Shown in pieces: positions 7,880-17,499 of a stretch of DNA of 64,000 bases. The DNA lies in NCBI RefSeq assembly GCF_009834785.1, contig NZ_WUYX01000070.1, positions 83,622 to 147,621 of the forward strand, in the 5' to 3' direction. A program made the position numbers and the translations under genes. The stretch is from Natronorubrum halalkaliphilum. GTDB lineage: Archaea; Halobacteriota; Halobacteria; Halobacteriales; Natrialbaceae. The notes beneath the pieces were generated by a model. The model did no database searches, was not told where the DNA came from, and saw nothing but the letters and a program-made list of their open reading frames with translations. Each line of letters begins with the position of its first letter. Positions within the stretch are counted from its first letter, which is position 1.

Positions 7880-8284
7880 ATGACCGACGACAGCTACGAC
7901 TGTACGGTGGCGACTACCGTCCGGCTGCGGGATATCGACTTTATGGGCCACGTCAACAACGCGGTGTACGCAACCTTCCTCGAGGAGGCTCGAGAGACGT
8001 ACTTCAGGGACGTACTGGGCGTCTCGCTGGTCGACGTCGGAACCGTGCTCGCGAATCTGGAAATCGACTACGTCCGGCCGATCGACGCCGATGCGGACGT
8101 CACCGTCGGCGTTCGCGTCCCGGAACTCGGCACCTCGAGTCTGCCGATGGAGTACGAGATCCGGGCCGACGGGGACCGCGCGGCGACGGCCCGAACCGTG
8201 CAGGTGCTCGTCGACCGAGAGACCGGAGAGTCCCGACCGATTCCGGAGGAGTGGCGAAGACGGATCGACGCCGCCGGCAACTGA
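7880..8284 (+). CDS. Acyl-CoA thioesterase, 4HBT hot-dog fold
   Basis: This 134-residue protein fits the YbgC/FcbC thioesterase group, which hydrolyses acyl-CoA esters. The diagnostic motif RLRDIDFMGHVNNAVYATFL (about 15-34) contains the catalytic Asp and the GHVNN turn, followed by EEARETYF on the long hot-dog helix. The rest is the expected beta sheet (LEIDYVRPIDADADVTV and onward). It stands alone between the exonuclease gene and the convergent HalOD1 gene. The substrate cannot be told from sequence. Confidence 0.88.
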   Translation: MTDDSYDCTVATTVRLRDIDFMGHVNNAVYATFLEEARETYFRDVLGVSLVDVGTVLANLEIDYVRPIDADADVTVGVRVPELGTSSLPMEYEIRADGDRAATARTVQVLVDRETGESRPIPEEWRRRIDAAGN

Positions 8285-8431
8285 GACGGACTGCCGTACC
8301 GAGTTACTGTCCCGGCTATCGACGGCCCGCGGTTGCACCGCTACCGACCGACGGGAGACCGTATCGGTCCGCGGCCGGTCGGCGTGCGCTGTCTCTCACC
8401 GCATACCGAACACTCGGTTCGGTGACCGGGA

Positions 8432-8722
8432 CTATCGAGTATCAGTCTGGTCGAACGCTTCGACCTCACCGTCTCCGGTCACGACGATCTGGTAGCCACT
8501 GAAGGTGAATTCGACGCGGCCGTTCGACCGGCTCGATCCGTTCTCTCGCGGGGCAAAGAGCGCGTCGAGCGCTTCCGGGTTGATGGCGTTGTAGAGGGCC
8601 TCGTACTCCGGCGGCTCGATATCTATCGGGTCCACGCCTTCCTGTTCGGCGACCGCGGCGATAATGTCAAAGCTTACTGAATTAGCAGCTGGAGTATCCG
8701 ATTGATCGACTGAGAGTAGCAT
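8432..8722 (-). CDS. HalOD1 domain protein
   Basis: This 96-residue protein has the HalOD1 output-domain layout: SFDIIAAVAEQEGVDPIDIE (helix), PPEYEALYNAINPEALDALF and the closing strands RVEFTFSGYQIVVTGDGEVEAF. Family members are numerous in haloarchaea and are thought to act as small signalling or output modules; the partner is unknown. A clear TATA box 28 nt upstream supports the ATG at 8722 as a leaderless start. Confidence 0.85.
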   Translation of the reverse strand: MLLSVDQSDTPAANSVSFDIIAAVAEQEGVDPIDIEPPEYEALYNAINPEALDALFAPRENGSSRSNGRVEFTFSGYQIVVTGDGEVEAFDQTDTR

Positions 8723-8746
8723 TGGCCGGACTCTTACAGTGATCCA

Positions 8747-8754
8747 TTATAAAT
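8747..8754 (-). promoter_or_regulatory. TATA box of the HalOD1 gene
   Basis: Read on the minus strand this is ATTTATAA, centred 28 nt before the ATG at 8722. Confidence 0.65.
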
Positions 8755-9131
8755 CCTCTGCCCTCAACGCATGATTGCTGTATTCATGTATCCTATATTG
8801 TACATACCTGTCGTCTAATGTATACTATCCTCTTAAAATCCCATATAATATTATTTTATTCATTGGATTCTAAACTGTTCAGGGAGTAATATTCACCGCG
8901 CAGGGAACCATTGTGAGCGCCTCGAGTACGGTAATCGAACCAAGAACGATGTTCGGACGGAGAGAATACCCCGGTTTGAACGGTTTCGTGTACAGTTCGG
9001 ATACAACCCGTCCTTGGGACCGCCCGAGTCGCGGGAATCCGTCGGGATAACCGCTCCGCTCACGCGGGGAGCCACGCCCCGCTGTGGATCCGTTATCGAA
9101 CTCGATCGACACGCGGCGAAGCGAGACCGAG
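8755..9131. other. Intergenic region with an AT-rich island at the edge of the 9-15 kb block
   Basis: Bases about 8760-8885 are strikingly AT-rich in a GC-rich chromosome, with runs such as CCCATATAATATTATTTTAT. From about 8890 the composition returns to normal. No open frame with family features was found up to the operator at 9132. The island marks the boundary between ordinary genes and the denitrification-like block. Confidence 0.6.
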
Positions 9132-9143
9132 GGAACGTGTTCG
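9132..9143. promoter_or_regulatory. Putative regulon operator, site 1 (GGAAC-GT-GTTCG)
   Basis: This is a one-mismatch copy of the palindrome CGAAC-N2-GTTCG. It ends 41 nt before the ATG at 9185, the same spacing as at the other sites. Confidence 0.55.
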
Positions 9144-9184
9144 GGACATCGTTCTGGTCGGTGGGGAACGTTTCTCCACCCGAA

Positions 9185-9769
9185 ATGAATCCATTCGCTC
9201 GCGGTCGATCCGAGACAACCGAGACCGGAGACGGCTCCGACGGGTTCGACGAGTGGGACGCGTTCGTCGCCGAGCACGTGCCCGATGTCGGCCCGTTTCT
9301 CGAGGGCCAGAACGTACTCACGGGCGACGATCACGCTGCGTTTCACCGACTGACCCGCGAGGTGTTCGAGGAACGCGGCGTGTACGACGCGACGTTCGGC
9401 TACAACCTCGCGCGACTCAACCTCGACCGGCGCCATCCCGAAGCGGGCTTTCGCTACGCCGTCGAGACCGACGACCCGTCCGTCCTGCGAGCCGAGTTCA
9501 CTCCCACGACCGAGTTCTGTCCGCAGGCGGATGTCCTGATCAAGGGCGCGTTCCGGGCCTGGAACGGACTCGCGGATCGCCACGAGTACGACCACGTCCG
9601 GGTTCGCGTCCACCCGTCGCACCATCAGGCGGACGCGCTCGACGCCTCGCTCGAGCGACTCGAGGCGGAGCTCCAGGAGACCGGGTCCGTCCCGGGGGAC
9701 CCGATTGACCAGCGGTCGACCGATCGGGACGACGAGCGGACGGGGACGACCGAACGGTCGCCGTTCTGA
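9185..9769 (+). CDS. MIP18/DUF59-like haloarchaeal protein, function unknown
   Basis: This 194-residue protein is not a named family I can assign with certainty. Residues 100-165 resemble the MIP18/DUF59 fold: strand AEFTPTTEFCPQADVLIKGA with a lone Cys, a helix, then HVRVRVHPSHHQADAL. MIP18-type proteins work in Fe-S or metal-cofactor assembly, so a maturation role is possible. The N- and C-terminal ends are polar and charged. It is the first gene of a pair with the 403-residue membrane protein 6 bp downstream, and operator site 1 precedes it. The ATG at 9185 fits the operator spacing. Confidence 0.7.
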   Translation: MNPFARGRSETTETGDGSDGFDEWDAFVAEHVPDVGPFLEGQNVLTGDDHAAFHRLTREVFEERGVYDATFGYNLARLNLDRRHPEAGFRYAVETDDPSVLRAEFTPTTEFCPQADVLIKGAFRAWNGLADRHEYDHVRVRVHPSHHQADALDASLERLEAELQETGSVPGDPIDQRSTDRDDERTGTTERSPF

Positions 9770-9775
9770 CGAGCG

Positions 9776-10987
9776 ATGGGTTCGCGGACCAGGAACGCGA
9801 CCGCAACCGTTACGCGGTGGTCGCGCGCGTTCGTCGGGGTTGGTATCGGCTTCTTCGTCGCGTGGCAACTCGCCGTGGCGACGGGCCTACCGCGAGCGGC
9901 GACGGTTCCGCTCGGCGTGTTCGGATTCGTCCTCCACGTCGTCTTCGGGAAGGCCTACACGCTGATTCCGTCCTACTTCGCCCGCGAACTGGCCGTTCCG
10001 CGCGCACCGGCGATACATCTCCCCTTCGCGCTTGTCGGAACGATCGGCGCGTTCGCGGCCGGTATCGGAATCGGTCCACCGACCGTCGCGGTCGTCGGAG
10101 CGGCGAGTTGGTTCGTCGGCTGTCTCGTTTTCGTGATCGCGCTCGGCGTGACCGTACGGGACAATCCGACGGGCCGCGAAACCGGGACCGGGGCAACCGA
10201 AACTCACCGTAAGCGCGTCGATCGGCTCGCGAACGCCGCCGTTCCCGTCGTGTTCGCGTACCTGCTCGTCGGCTCCGCGCTCCCGCTAGCGGCCGAGTTC
10301 GGGATCGAGACACCGGTCTCCGCGATCGGCCCTGCCACGACGCACCTGGTAGCTGCTGGAACCGCGGCACTGCTCGTGTTTGCGATCGGATTTCGGCTGT
10401 TGCCGCGGCTGCTCGTCGCCTCGACGAGTCCGACGCTCGCCGGCATCGTCTTAGGAACCGGAATCGTCGGCCCCGCGCTGCTCGCAGTCGGTTTCCGCGA
10501 GGGACCGGTCTTTCACATTGGTGCCGGACTCCAGTCAGTTGCACTCGTCGGCTTCGCCGTTGGGTACGCCGATCTCTACCGGCGAAGCGAGCGCCGACGG
10601 GTCGGTGGACGGGCCGTCCTCGCCGGGGCTTGCTACGGTATCCTGGTCGCGGTGCTGGGGCTCGCGTTCGCGATCCTCTCCGCTACGAGCGTGCCGGCGA
10701 CCGCGTTCGATGCCCACTATCGCCTCGCGATCGGCGGCTTCGTCGGACTGACGATCGTCGGTGTTACCTTCCACTTCTATCCGCCGGCCGTCGCCTCCAC
10801 CCCCGGAATCGGAACCCGAACTGCGAGCGCGTCGGTCGCGGCACTGGTTGGAGGTCTCGGTCTCGAGGTTGTCGGGCTGCTCGCCCCCGCTTCGACGCTC
10901 GTCGGGTTCGGTCGCTGGCTCGCGGTGGTCGGTGCGGTCCTTTACGCCGCCGTGCTCTACTCAATTTTTGTCGAGCGATCGCGGTGA
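9776..10987 (+). CDS. Polytopic membrane protein related to NnrS / heme-copper-oxidase subunit I
   Basis: This 403-residue protein has about 12 hydrophobic segments. Several carry His at the places where NnrS and oxidase-I-like proteins have them: VLHVVFGKAYTLIPSY, IHLPFALVGT, TTHLVAAGTAALLVFAIGFR, FHIGAGLQSVALVGFAVGY and VGVTFHFYPP. NnrS-type proteins occur with nitric-oxide metabolism in bacteria. It follows the MIP18-like gene by 6 bp and converges with a second, similar membrane protein gene. Whether it binds heme or copper cannot be decided here. Confidence 0.7.
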   Translation: MGSRTRNATATVTRWSRAFVGVGIGFFVAWQLAVATGLPRAATVPLGVFGFVLHVVFGKAYTLIPSYFARELAVPRAPAIHLPFALVGTIGAFAAGIGIGPPTVAVVGAASWFVGCLVFVIALGVTVRDNPTGRETGTGATETHRKRVDRLANAAVPVVFAYLLVGSALPLAAEFGIETPVSAIGPATTHLVAAGTAALLVFAIGFRLLPRLLVASTSPTLAGIVLGTGIVGPALLAVGFREGPVFHIGAGLQSVALVGFAVGYADLYRRSERRRVGGRAVLAGACYGILVAVLGLAFAILSATSVPATAFDAHYRLAIGGFVGLTIVGVTFHFYPPAVASTPGIGTRTASASVAALVGGLGLEVVGLLAPASTLVGFGRWLAVVGAVLYAAVLYSIFVERSR

Positions 10988-11061
10988 GACGGCCGGTAAC
11001 GAACGATCCGTTCGAAGAGACCGCCCTCCCAAATTCGAACCGGAATCGGCCGGGCCGACGA

Positions 11062-12444
11062 CTACGGATTCGAGCCGCCGACGCTGATCTCTTCGGCTCC
11101 GCTGACGTCGTCTCTCGAACGTTCCGTGTTGAACACGCCCGTAATCACCCCGCGGATACCGTCGGGGCCGTGTCGGTGGATCGTCAGGAGCATGTTCAGC
11201 ACGAAGAGACAGAACCCGAGCGTCGCGAGCGCGGCGCTCGTGACCGTCACCGCGGTCGGCAGATCGAACAGCGGCCCGGCGCTCATGCCGACGAACCCGA
11301 CGACGGTCAGCCCGAAATCGACCCGCTCGAGCCGATCGTCGTACAGATCGTCGATCATCGGCACCTGCTCGAAGCCGAGTCGGTCGCTGTAGCGCTCCAT
11401 CCAGATGATGAACGGAACGATGTGATAGAGCGAACCGACGACGACGAAACCGAAGACGCCGAAGACGAGCACGTTGCTGGCATCCGGATGACCGAACAGC
11501 GTCTCGTACCCGACCGGCTCGAGCCACCAGGCGGAGGCGGTGAGGGCGATCCAGGCCCACAGCGACGCGGCGACGACCCAGTACCGCCGAGTCATCGGCG
11601 ACCGATCGACCGTCGACCGCGCGAGGAGGCGCGCGACGACGACGGTGAACGCGGCGAGCCCGACGAGGACGGCGACCGCACCGACCCGAGCGATCGGCTC
11701 CGATCCCAGTCCGCGGCCCGCAGCGAAGACGAGCAGTCCGGCCGGGAAACACAGTTGCTCGAGCCCCAGTAGCCGGTCGTCGAACGGCGTTCGATCGGCC
11801 TGTGCGAACATCGTCGTGAGCTGGACGAGCGCGCCGACGATCGTCGCGAGGATAGCCCCGAAAAGCGCGAGGGTCGCGTGGACGTACAGGATATCACCTC
11901 TCGTCAGCGTCGTGGCCTCGAACACCGAGGTCGTGAAGTCGAGCGCGAGGAGGAAGCCGAGCGGTGCGACGAGCGCGAAACAGCCGAGCGCGAACGCGAA
12001 GTGGCGCTCCGTGAAATCGAGCGGTCGCGCTCGAAGGAGCGTTCGACCGACGTTGTAGACGAACACCACCATTCCAAGCAGTATCGCCGCGCCCGCGAGG
12101 GGGAGCCACGCCAGTGCAGTCGCGAGCAGTCCGGCCACGAAACCGATCAGTCCGACGGTGACGAGCACCAACTGGACGACCGCGAGCCGTCGCGAGTGAA
12201 TCGTCACGCCCGACCAGACGGGGACGAACTGCGTCATCGCCCCCATGATCGTGATCGCAATCCACCCGATCAACAGCAGGTGGATGTGTGCGATACTCGA
12301 GAGACCCGGGACCGTCGTGACCGCCATGACGGTCCCGCCGACGACGCCCGCGACGAGAAACGCGAGTCCGAGAACGAAGTGTCCCAGCGGAATCGCCATC
12401 GGGGGTTGCTGGTCGGTTCGGAGACCGCCCGGAATGTGGTTCAT
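11062..12444 (-). CDS. Heme-copper-oxidase subunit I-like 12-TM membrane protein
   Basis: This 460-residue protein has about 12 membrane segments. The early motif SIAHIHLLLIGWIAITIMGA resembles the His-containing helix of cbb3/NnrS-like proteins. Other His residues lie in LYVHATLALFGAILATIVGA and in SLYHIVPFIIWMERYSDRLG. No complete set of copper-B ligands (no HH pair) is evident, so it is probably not a full oxidase; an electron-transfer or NO-related role is possible. Its ATG is 37 nt from operator site 2, which it shares with the divergent MoaD-like gene. Confidence 0.7.
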   Translation of the reverse strand: MNHIPGGLRTDQQPPMAIPLGHFVLGLAFLVAGVVGGTVMAVTTVPGLSSIAHIHLLLIGWIAITIMGAMTQFVPVWSGVTIHSRRLAVVQLVLVTVGLIGFVAGLLATALAWLPLAGAAILLGMVVFVYNVGRTLLRARPLDFTERHFAFALGCFALVAPLGFLLALDFTTSVFEATTLTRGDILYVHATLALFGAILATIVGALVQLTTMFAQADRTPFDDRLLGLEQLCFPAGLLVFAAGRGLGSEPIARVGAVAVLVGLAAFTVVVARLLARSTVDRSPMTRRYWVVAASLWAWIALTASAWWLEPVGYETLFGHPDASNVLVFGVFGFVVVGSLYHIVPFIIWMERYSDRLGFEQVPMIDDLYDDRLERVDFGLTVVGFVGMSAGPLFDLPTAVTVTSAALATLGFCLFVLNMLLTIHRHGPDGIRGVITGVFNTERSRDDVSGAEEISVGGSNP

Positions 12445-12481
12445 ACTCGCAGTTGGGGTTCGATCGCCGTCCCGTTGTGTC

Positions 12482-12493
12482 CGAACACGTTCG
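12482..12493. promoter_or_regulatory. Putative regulon operator, site 2 (CGAAC-AC-GTTCG), between divergent genes
   Basis: A perfect copy of the palindrome sits almost at the midpoint of the 87-bp gap between two divergent start codons: 37 nt to the ATG at 12444 (minus) and 38 nt to the ATG at 12532 (plus). One bound dimer could serve both promoters. Confidence 0.7.
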
Positions 12494-12531
12494 GAACCGC
12501 GCTTTCACTCGTCGCGAGCGTACACTCGAGT

Positions 12532-12933
12532 ATGACAGCCGAACAAACCCAGCAGGGTCGACAAGCCCGACGACGGACGACGGTCACCGTTCGCTGTACC
12601 GGCCACGTCCGCGACGCCGTCGGGACTCACGAACTCGAGTTTACCTTCGACGGCCGTCGGCTCCGGGAGTTTCTCGAGGCGTTCTTCGACGAGTATCCGA
12701 TCGAGGACATGCTCATCGCCGAAACCGAAGCCGATGCGACCGCTCGCGGCTGGGCGCCGGTCCCCGACGAACTACCGGGAACCTGGCGCAAGAATCCCGA
12801 GGGCGACCAGACCCGACCCTACGCTCGCGTCTGTATCAACGGCCGGTTCAACGAGCACTACGACGGGTTTGAGACGACGCTCGAGGACGGCGACCGGGTG
12901 GCCCTTATCCACCCCTTCATGTTCTGTTGTTGA
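12532..12933 (+). CDS. MoaD/ThiS-like beta-grasp protein ending in Cys-Cys
   Basis: This 133-residue protein has the beta-grasp pattern of MoaD/ThiS sulfur carriers: VTVRCTGHVRDAVGTHELEF, then REFLEAFFDEYP (helix), then ARVCINGRF and LEDGDRVALIHPF. In MoaD the sequence after GDRVAL normally ends PPVAGG, whose Gly-Gly is adenylated and thiocarboxylated. Here the last residues are PFMFCC. A 35-residue insert (about 62-97) separates the halves. It is followed by a same-length paralogue and preceded by operator site 2. The function is unknown; with no Gly-Gly it cannot be a standard carrier. Confidence 0.75.
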   Translation: MTAEQTQQGRQARRRTTVTVRCTGHVRDAVGTHELEFTFDGRRLREFLEAFFDEYPIEDMLIAETEADATARGWAPVPDELPGTWRKNPEGDQTRPYARVCINGRFNEHYDGFETTLEDGDRVALIHPFMFCC

Positions 12934-12970
12934 GCGCGTTCTCGTGTGAGTGCGCTCCGCTCCGTCGATC

Positions 12971-12982
12971 CGAACGGGTTCG
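12971..12982. promoter_or_regulatory. Putative regulon operator, site 3 (CGAAC-GG-GTTCG)
   Basis: A perfect copy of the palindrome ends 41 nt before the ATG at 13024. A TATA-like TAATCCTATT follows at about 12986-12995. Confidence 0.65.
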
Positions 12983-13023
12983 GGTAATCCTATTGGTCAC
13001 TCCGGGTTCGAGTTCGGGATGCG

Positions 13024-13425
13024 ATGTCAGCCAGAGGGGTATCCGAACGGACGGCGGTCACGACGACGGTCGAGGTTCGCTGTACCGGTCGGGTTCGCGA
13101 CGTCGTCGGCACCCACGAACTCGAGTTTTTCTTCGAGGGACGACAACTCCGCGACTTCCTCGAGGCGTTCGTCGCCGAGTACACGATGGAAGACATGCTC
13201 AGTATCGATACCGAACGGGAACTCGCCACGACGGCCCGGGTCTGGGCTCGGCCGCCCGGTGAGCTTCCGGGGTGGCGTCCGGACGGCGAGGGCCAGTCCA
13301 GACCGTACGGCCGCATCTGTATCAACGGCCGGTTCAGCGATAATCTGGACGGACTCGAGACGAGACTCGAGGACGGCGATCGAATCGCCCTGCTGTACCC
13401 GTTCCTGTTTGCACCCCGGTCGTGA
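13024..13425 (+). CDS. MoaD/ThiS-like beta-grasp protein, paralogue of the upstream gene
   Basis: This 133-residue protein has exactly the same length as its upstream neighbour and aligns along its whole length: VEVRCTGRVRDVVGTHELEF, RDFLEAFVAEY, GRICINGRFSDNLDGLETRL and EDGDRIALLYPFLF. It ends APRS, again with no Gly-Gly. The pair probably arose by tandem duplication. Each copy has its own operator and promoter, so they may be expressed separately and could form a heterodimer. The biochemical function is unknown. Confidence 0.75.
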   Translation: MSARGVSERTAVTTTVEVRCTGRVRDVVGTHELEFFFEGRQLRDFLEAFVAEYTMEDMLSIDTERELATTARVWARPPGELPGWRPDGEGQSRPYGRICINGRFSDNLDGLETRLEDGDRIALLYPFLFAPRS

Positions 13426-13459
13426 CCGACCCCGAGCGACGACACGTTCTACGGGCACC

Positions 13460-13471
13460 CGAACGGATTCG
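13460..13471. promoter_or_regulatory. Putative regulon operator, site 4 (CGAAC-GG-ATTCG)
   Basis: A one-mismatch copy of the palindrome ends 37 nt before the ATG at 13509. A TATA-like CTTACG lies at 13480-13485. Confidence 0.55.
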
Positions 13472-13508
13472 TCTCAGCTCTTACGGCCGTTGGCGCTCGA
13501 GTGAGACC

Positions 13509-13820
13509 ATGAGCAACAGCACGGATCCCGCCGTCGAACCCGTTACCCGGCGCGAGCACGACGTCTCGTGGTCGGCGAACCTCGAGCAACCCCGACACGC
13601 GGCCGACCGCGATCTCGTTGTCGAGGAGGCCATCGACGCGATCGAAGCGACGGCGAGCGGGACCCACGTCAACCTCGTGACCCACGGCGATCACGGTCGT
13701 CCTGAACCGTATCTCTGGGACGTCCTCGAGTCGACGGTCGAGGGGATCGAACTCGAGTACGTCGACCGGTGTGGCTGTGGCGGCCACGTGACGCGCGTGT
13801 ACGTCGACGGCGGGTCGTGA
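13509..13820 (+). CDS. DUF2249-like small protein with a C-terminal CGCGGH motif
   Basis: This 103-residue protein has a central helix-strand pattern like the DUF2249/TusA-like fold (ADRDLVVEEAIDAIEATASG, then THVNLVTHGDHGRPEPYLWD) and ends in CGCGGHVTRVYVDGGS. The two Cys and the His of CGCGGH could bind a metal or carry sulfur. Related small proteins are common in haloarchaeal denitrification neighbourhoods, but no function is established that I know of. It has its own operator (site 4) and lies between the MoaD-like pair and the radical SAM gene. Confidence 0.7.
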   Translation: MSNSTDPAVEPVTRREHDVSWSANLEQPRHAADRDLVVEEAIDAIEATASGTHVNLVTHGDHGRPEPYLWDVLESTVEGIELEYVDRCGCGGHVTRVYVDGGS

Positions 13821-13938
13821 GCGCGAGCGCGAACGTCAGCGGTTCGGTGGGCGCAAAATCGAGGACGAACCGAAGACGACACTGAAAGCGCAAACGTAAT
13901 CACACCTCAGTCCGCACGCGGACCCTCCATCCTTTCGC

Positions 13939-13950
13939 CGAACCGGTTCG
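13939..13950. promoter_or_regulatory. Putative regulon operator, site 5 (CGAAC-CG-GTTCG)
   Basis: This is a perfect and fully self-complementary copy. It ends 65 nt before the ATG at 14016, farther than the other sites, because a second inverted repeat (13957-13973) occupies the space between. Confidence 0.6.
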
Positions 13951-13956
13951 CCGGCC

Positions 13957-13973
13957 TTCCCAGCCGGTAGGAA
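13957..13973. promoter_or_regulatory. Second inverted repeat TTCCCA-N5-TAGGAA before the radical SAM gene
   Basis: This 17-bp element differs by one base from the one at 52318-52334 before the HTH regulator gene. It ends 42 nt before the ATG at 14016, just upstream of the TATA-like CTTTTCG (about 13984-13990). It may be the binding site of the HTH_10 regulator. Confidence 0.6.
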
Positions 13974-14015
13974 CAACGACCGGCTTTTCGTCCGGTCGTC
14001 GCCGACAAACGACCC

Positions 14016-15143
14016 ATGCACCCCGGCACTCTCGATACGGCAGACAGACCGCTCGTGCTGATCTGGGAACTCACCCAGGCCTGCGGGCTCGCGTGCGATC
14101 ACTGCCGGGCCGACGCCCAACTCGATCGCCACCCCGATGAGCTCTCGACCACCGATGGGAAACGGCTTCTCGAGGATGCTGCGGCGTTCGGCGAGGGGCA
14201 ACTGGTCGTCCTCTCGGGCGGCGACCCGCTCGTCCGCGACGACGTCGAGGAGTTGATCGCCTACGGCGACGAACTGGGCTTGCGAATGACGATCACGCCG
14301 AGTGGCACCCAGTCGTTGACCGCGGATCGGATCCGCGGGCTGGCCGACGCCGGACTCAAGCGGATGGCCGTCAGCCTCGACGGCGCGTCGCCCGAGACAC
14401 ACGACGCGTTCCGCGGCGAAGACGGCAGTTTCGCGGAGACGATTCGCGCCGTCGAGGACGCCAAAGCGGCGGGGCTTCCGGTACAGGTCAACACCACCGT
14501 CTGCCGGCAGACCGTCGGCGAACTCCCCGACATACGGTCTCTCCTGCGGGAGATCGGCGCGGTCATGTGGAGCGTCTTCTTCCTCGTTCCCGTCGGTCGC
14601 GGCGCGATCTTAGAGCCGATCGATCCCGACGAGGCCGACGCGGTGATGGCCTGGCTCGACGAGGTCAGCGACGAGGAGCCGTTCGGTCTCAAGACGACGG
14701 AGGCCCCCCAGTATCGGCGCGTCTCGATGCAGCGCCAGCGGCGAGAACGGGACCGGCAGCGGGATGGCGACGACTCGAGACCGAACGACGGCGTTCGGCG
14801 ACGCACGGGGATCATCGCGGGCGACGGCTTCGCGTTCGTCAGTCACACGGGTGAAGTCTTCCCATCAGGGTTTCTACCGAAATCGGCCGGAAACGTGCTC
14901 GAGACGCCGGTGACCGAGATCTACCGGGAGTCGTCGCTGTTCGAGTCGTTGCGCGACCGCGACCAGCTAACGGGCAAGTGCGGAGCCTGTCAGTACCGCA
15001 CCGTCTGTGGCGGGAGCCGATCGCGTGCGTTCGCCCACGCCGGCGATCCGCGCGCGAGCGATCCGCTCTGTCCGTTCGTTCCCGACGGGTACGACGGGCC
15101 GCTTCCGTGGAATACCTCGGAGACCGTCTCGACCGGTGACTGA
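14016..15143 (+). CDS. Radical SAM/SPASM protein (AhbD/NirJ-like group)
   Basis: This 375-residue protein has the radical SAM motif CGLACDHC (residues 24-31, Cys-x3-Cys-x2-Cys), GGDPL as the SAM-binding motif and a TIM-barrel core to about 200. The C-terminal SPASM-like region holds CGACQYRTVCGGSRSRAF and a final Cys in DPLCPF, for auxiliary Fe-S clusters. The layout is that of the TIGR04053-type proteins related to the alternative heme and heme d1 enzymes AhbC/AhbD/NirJ. Location in the denitrification-like block fits a role in heme or another respiratory cofactor, but the substrate is unproven. An unconserved Arg/Asp-rich insert lies near 240-265. Confidence 0.85.
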   Translation: MHPGTLDTADRPLVLIWELTQACGLACDHCRADAQLDRHPDELSTTDGKRLLEDAAAFGEGQLVVLSGGDPLVRDDVEELIAYGDELGLRMTITPSGTQSLTADRIRGLADAGLKRMAVSLDGASPETHDAFRGEDGSFAETIRAVEDAKAAGLPVQVNTTVCRQTVGELPDIRSLLREIGAVMWSVFFLVPVGRGAILEPIDPDEADAVMAWLDEVSDEEPFGLKTTEAPQYRRVSMQRQRRERDRQRDGDDSRPNDGVRRRTGIIAGDGFAFVSHTGEVFPSGFLPKSAGNVLETPVTEIYRESSLFESLRDRDQLTGKCGACQYRTVCGGSRSRAFAHAGDPRASDPLCPFVPDGYDGPLPWNTSETVSTGD

Positions 15144-15224
15144 TACGGATTGCTGTAACTATGTACCGCCGATCACCAGGGACGGGGTCAGTGATCGACG
15201 GTCATTGACTACAGTAAACCGTAT
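15143..15224. repeat. 82-bp palindromic element, copy 1
   Basis: The ends are ATACGGATTGCTGTA and the imperfect complement TACAGTAAACCGTAT; an inner CCGCCGATCACC arm faces GTGATCGACGG. The first base is also the last base of the TGA stop codon of the radical SAM gene. Copies at 42234 and 60250 have the same length and differ at 6 and 4 of 82 positions. No target duplication was seen. It could be a non-autonomous mobile element that now acts as a terminator hairpin. Confidence 0.9.
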
Positions 15225-15663
15225 GACTACCGATAGCTCTCCCCTGTAAACGCTAGCCCAAGAAACGAGACGGGCGGGAACCGGAGCGCGAATGGCTGAC
15301 CAGGCACCACCAGTGCGGGCTCTCCCGACCGATGTGGCTCCGTCCCGGCCCGATCGCTCGAGACGAGATCGTCCCGGCGAACTGATCGTCCGACGGTCGA
15401 TCTCCCACGAGGCCCGTCACGGTATCGAACCGCACTCGTTCGGGCCGCGTGCACTCGGCGTTTCGCGCGGCTCGGCTTCAGGATTGACCCGCACATATTC
15501 ACTGCTGTTATTCGGCGAGTTCCGGCGCTGGCCTCGAGAGCCACCACCGGTTGCCCGTGATCTCGAGGGTCGAAACGGCGCCTGAAGCGAGAATAAAAAC
15601 TCGATCGAAAACCCCGAATCCGCTGGTGGATCTGGGTCCTTCCCACTCGCTACTCCTTGCTCC
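15225..15663. other. Intergenic region between repeat copy 1 and pccA
   Basis: About 440 bp with no open frame of recognisable family on either strand; the frames that exist are Arg/Pro-rich and look like noise. On the minus strand, downstream of pccA, GAGTTTTTATT (complement of 15590-15600) is a possible T-rich terminator. Confidence 0.5.

Positions 15664-17499
<1,836 letters not shown>

Noticed and set aside
11062..12444. Calling the 460-residue membrane protein a nitric oxide reductase or terminal oxidase
   Set aside because: The full set of His ligands for low-spin heme, high-spin heme and the copper/iron B site is not evident.
15292..15585. 97-codon plus-strand frame after repeat copy 1
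   Set aside because: Arg/Pro/Ser-rich composition, no recognisable domain and no promoter at the expected spacing.
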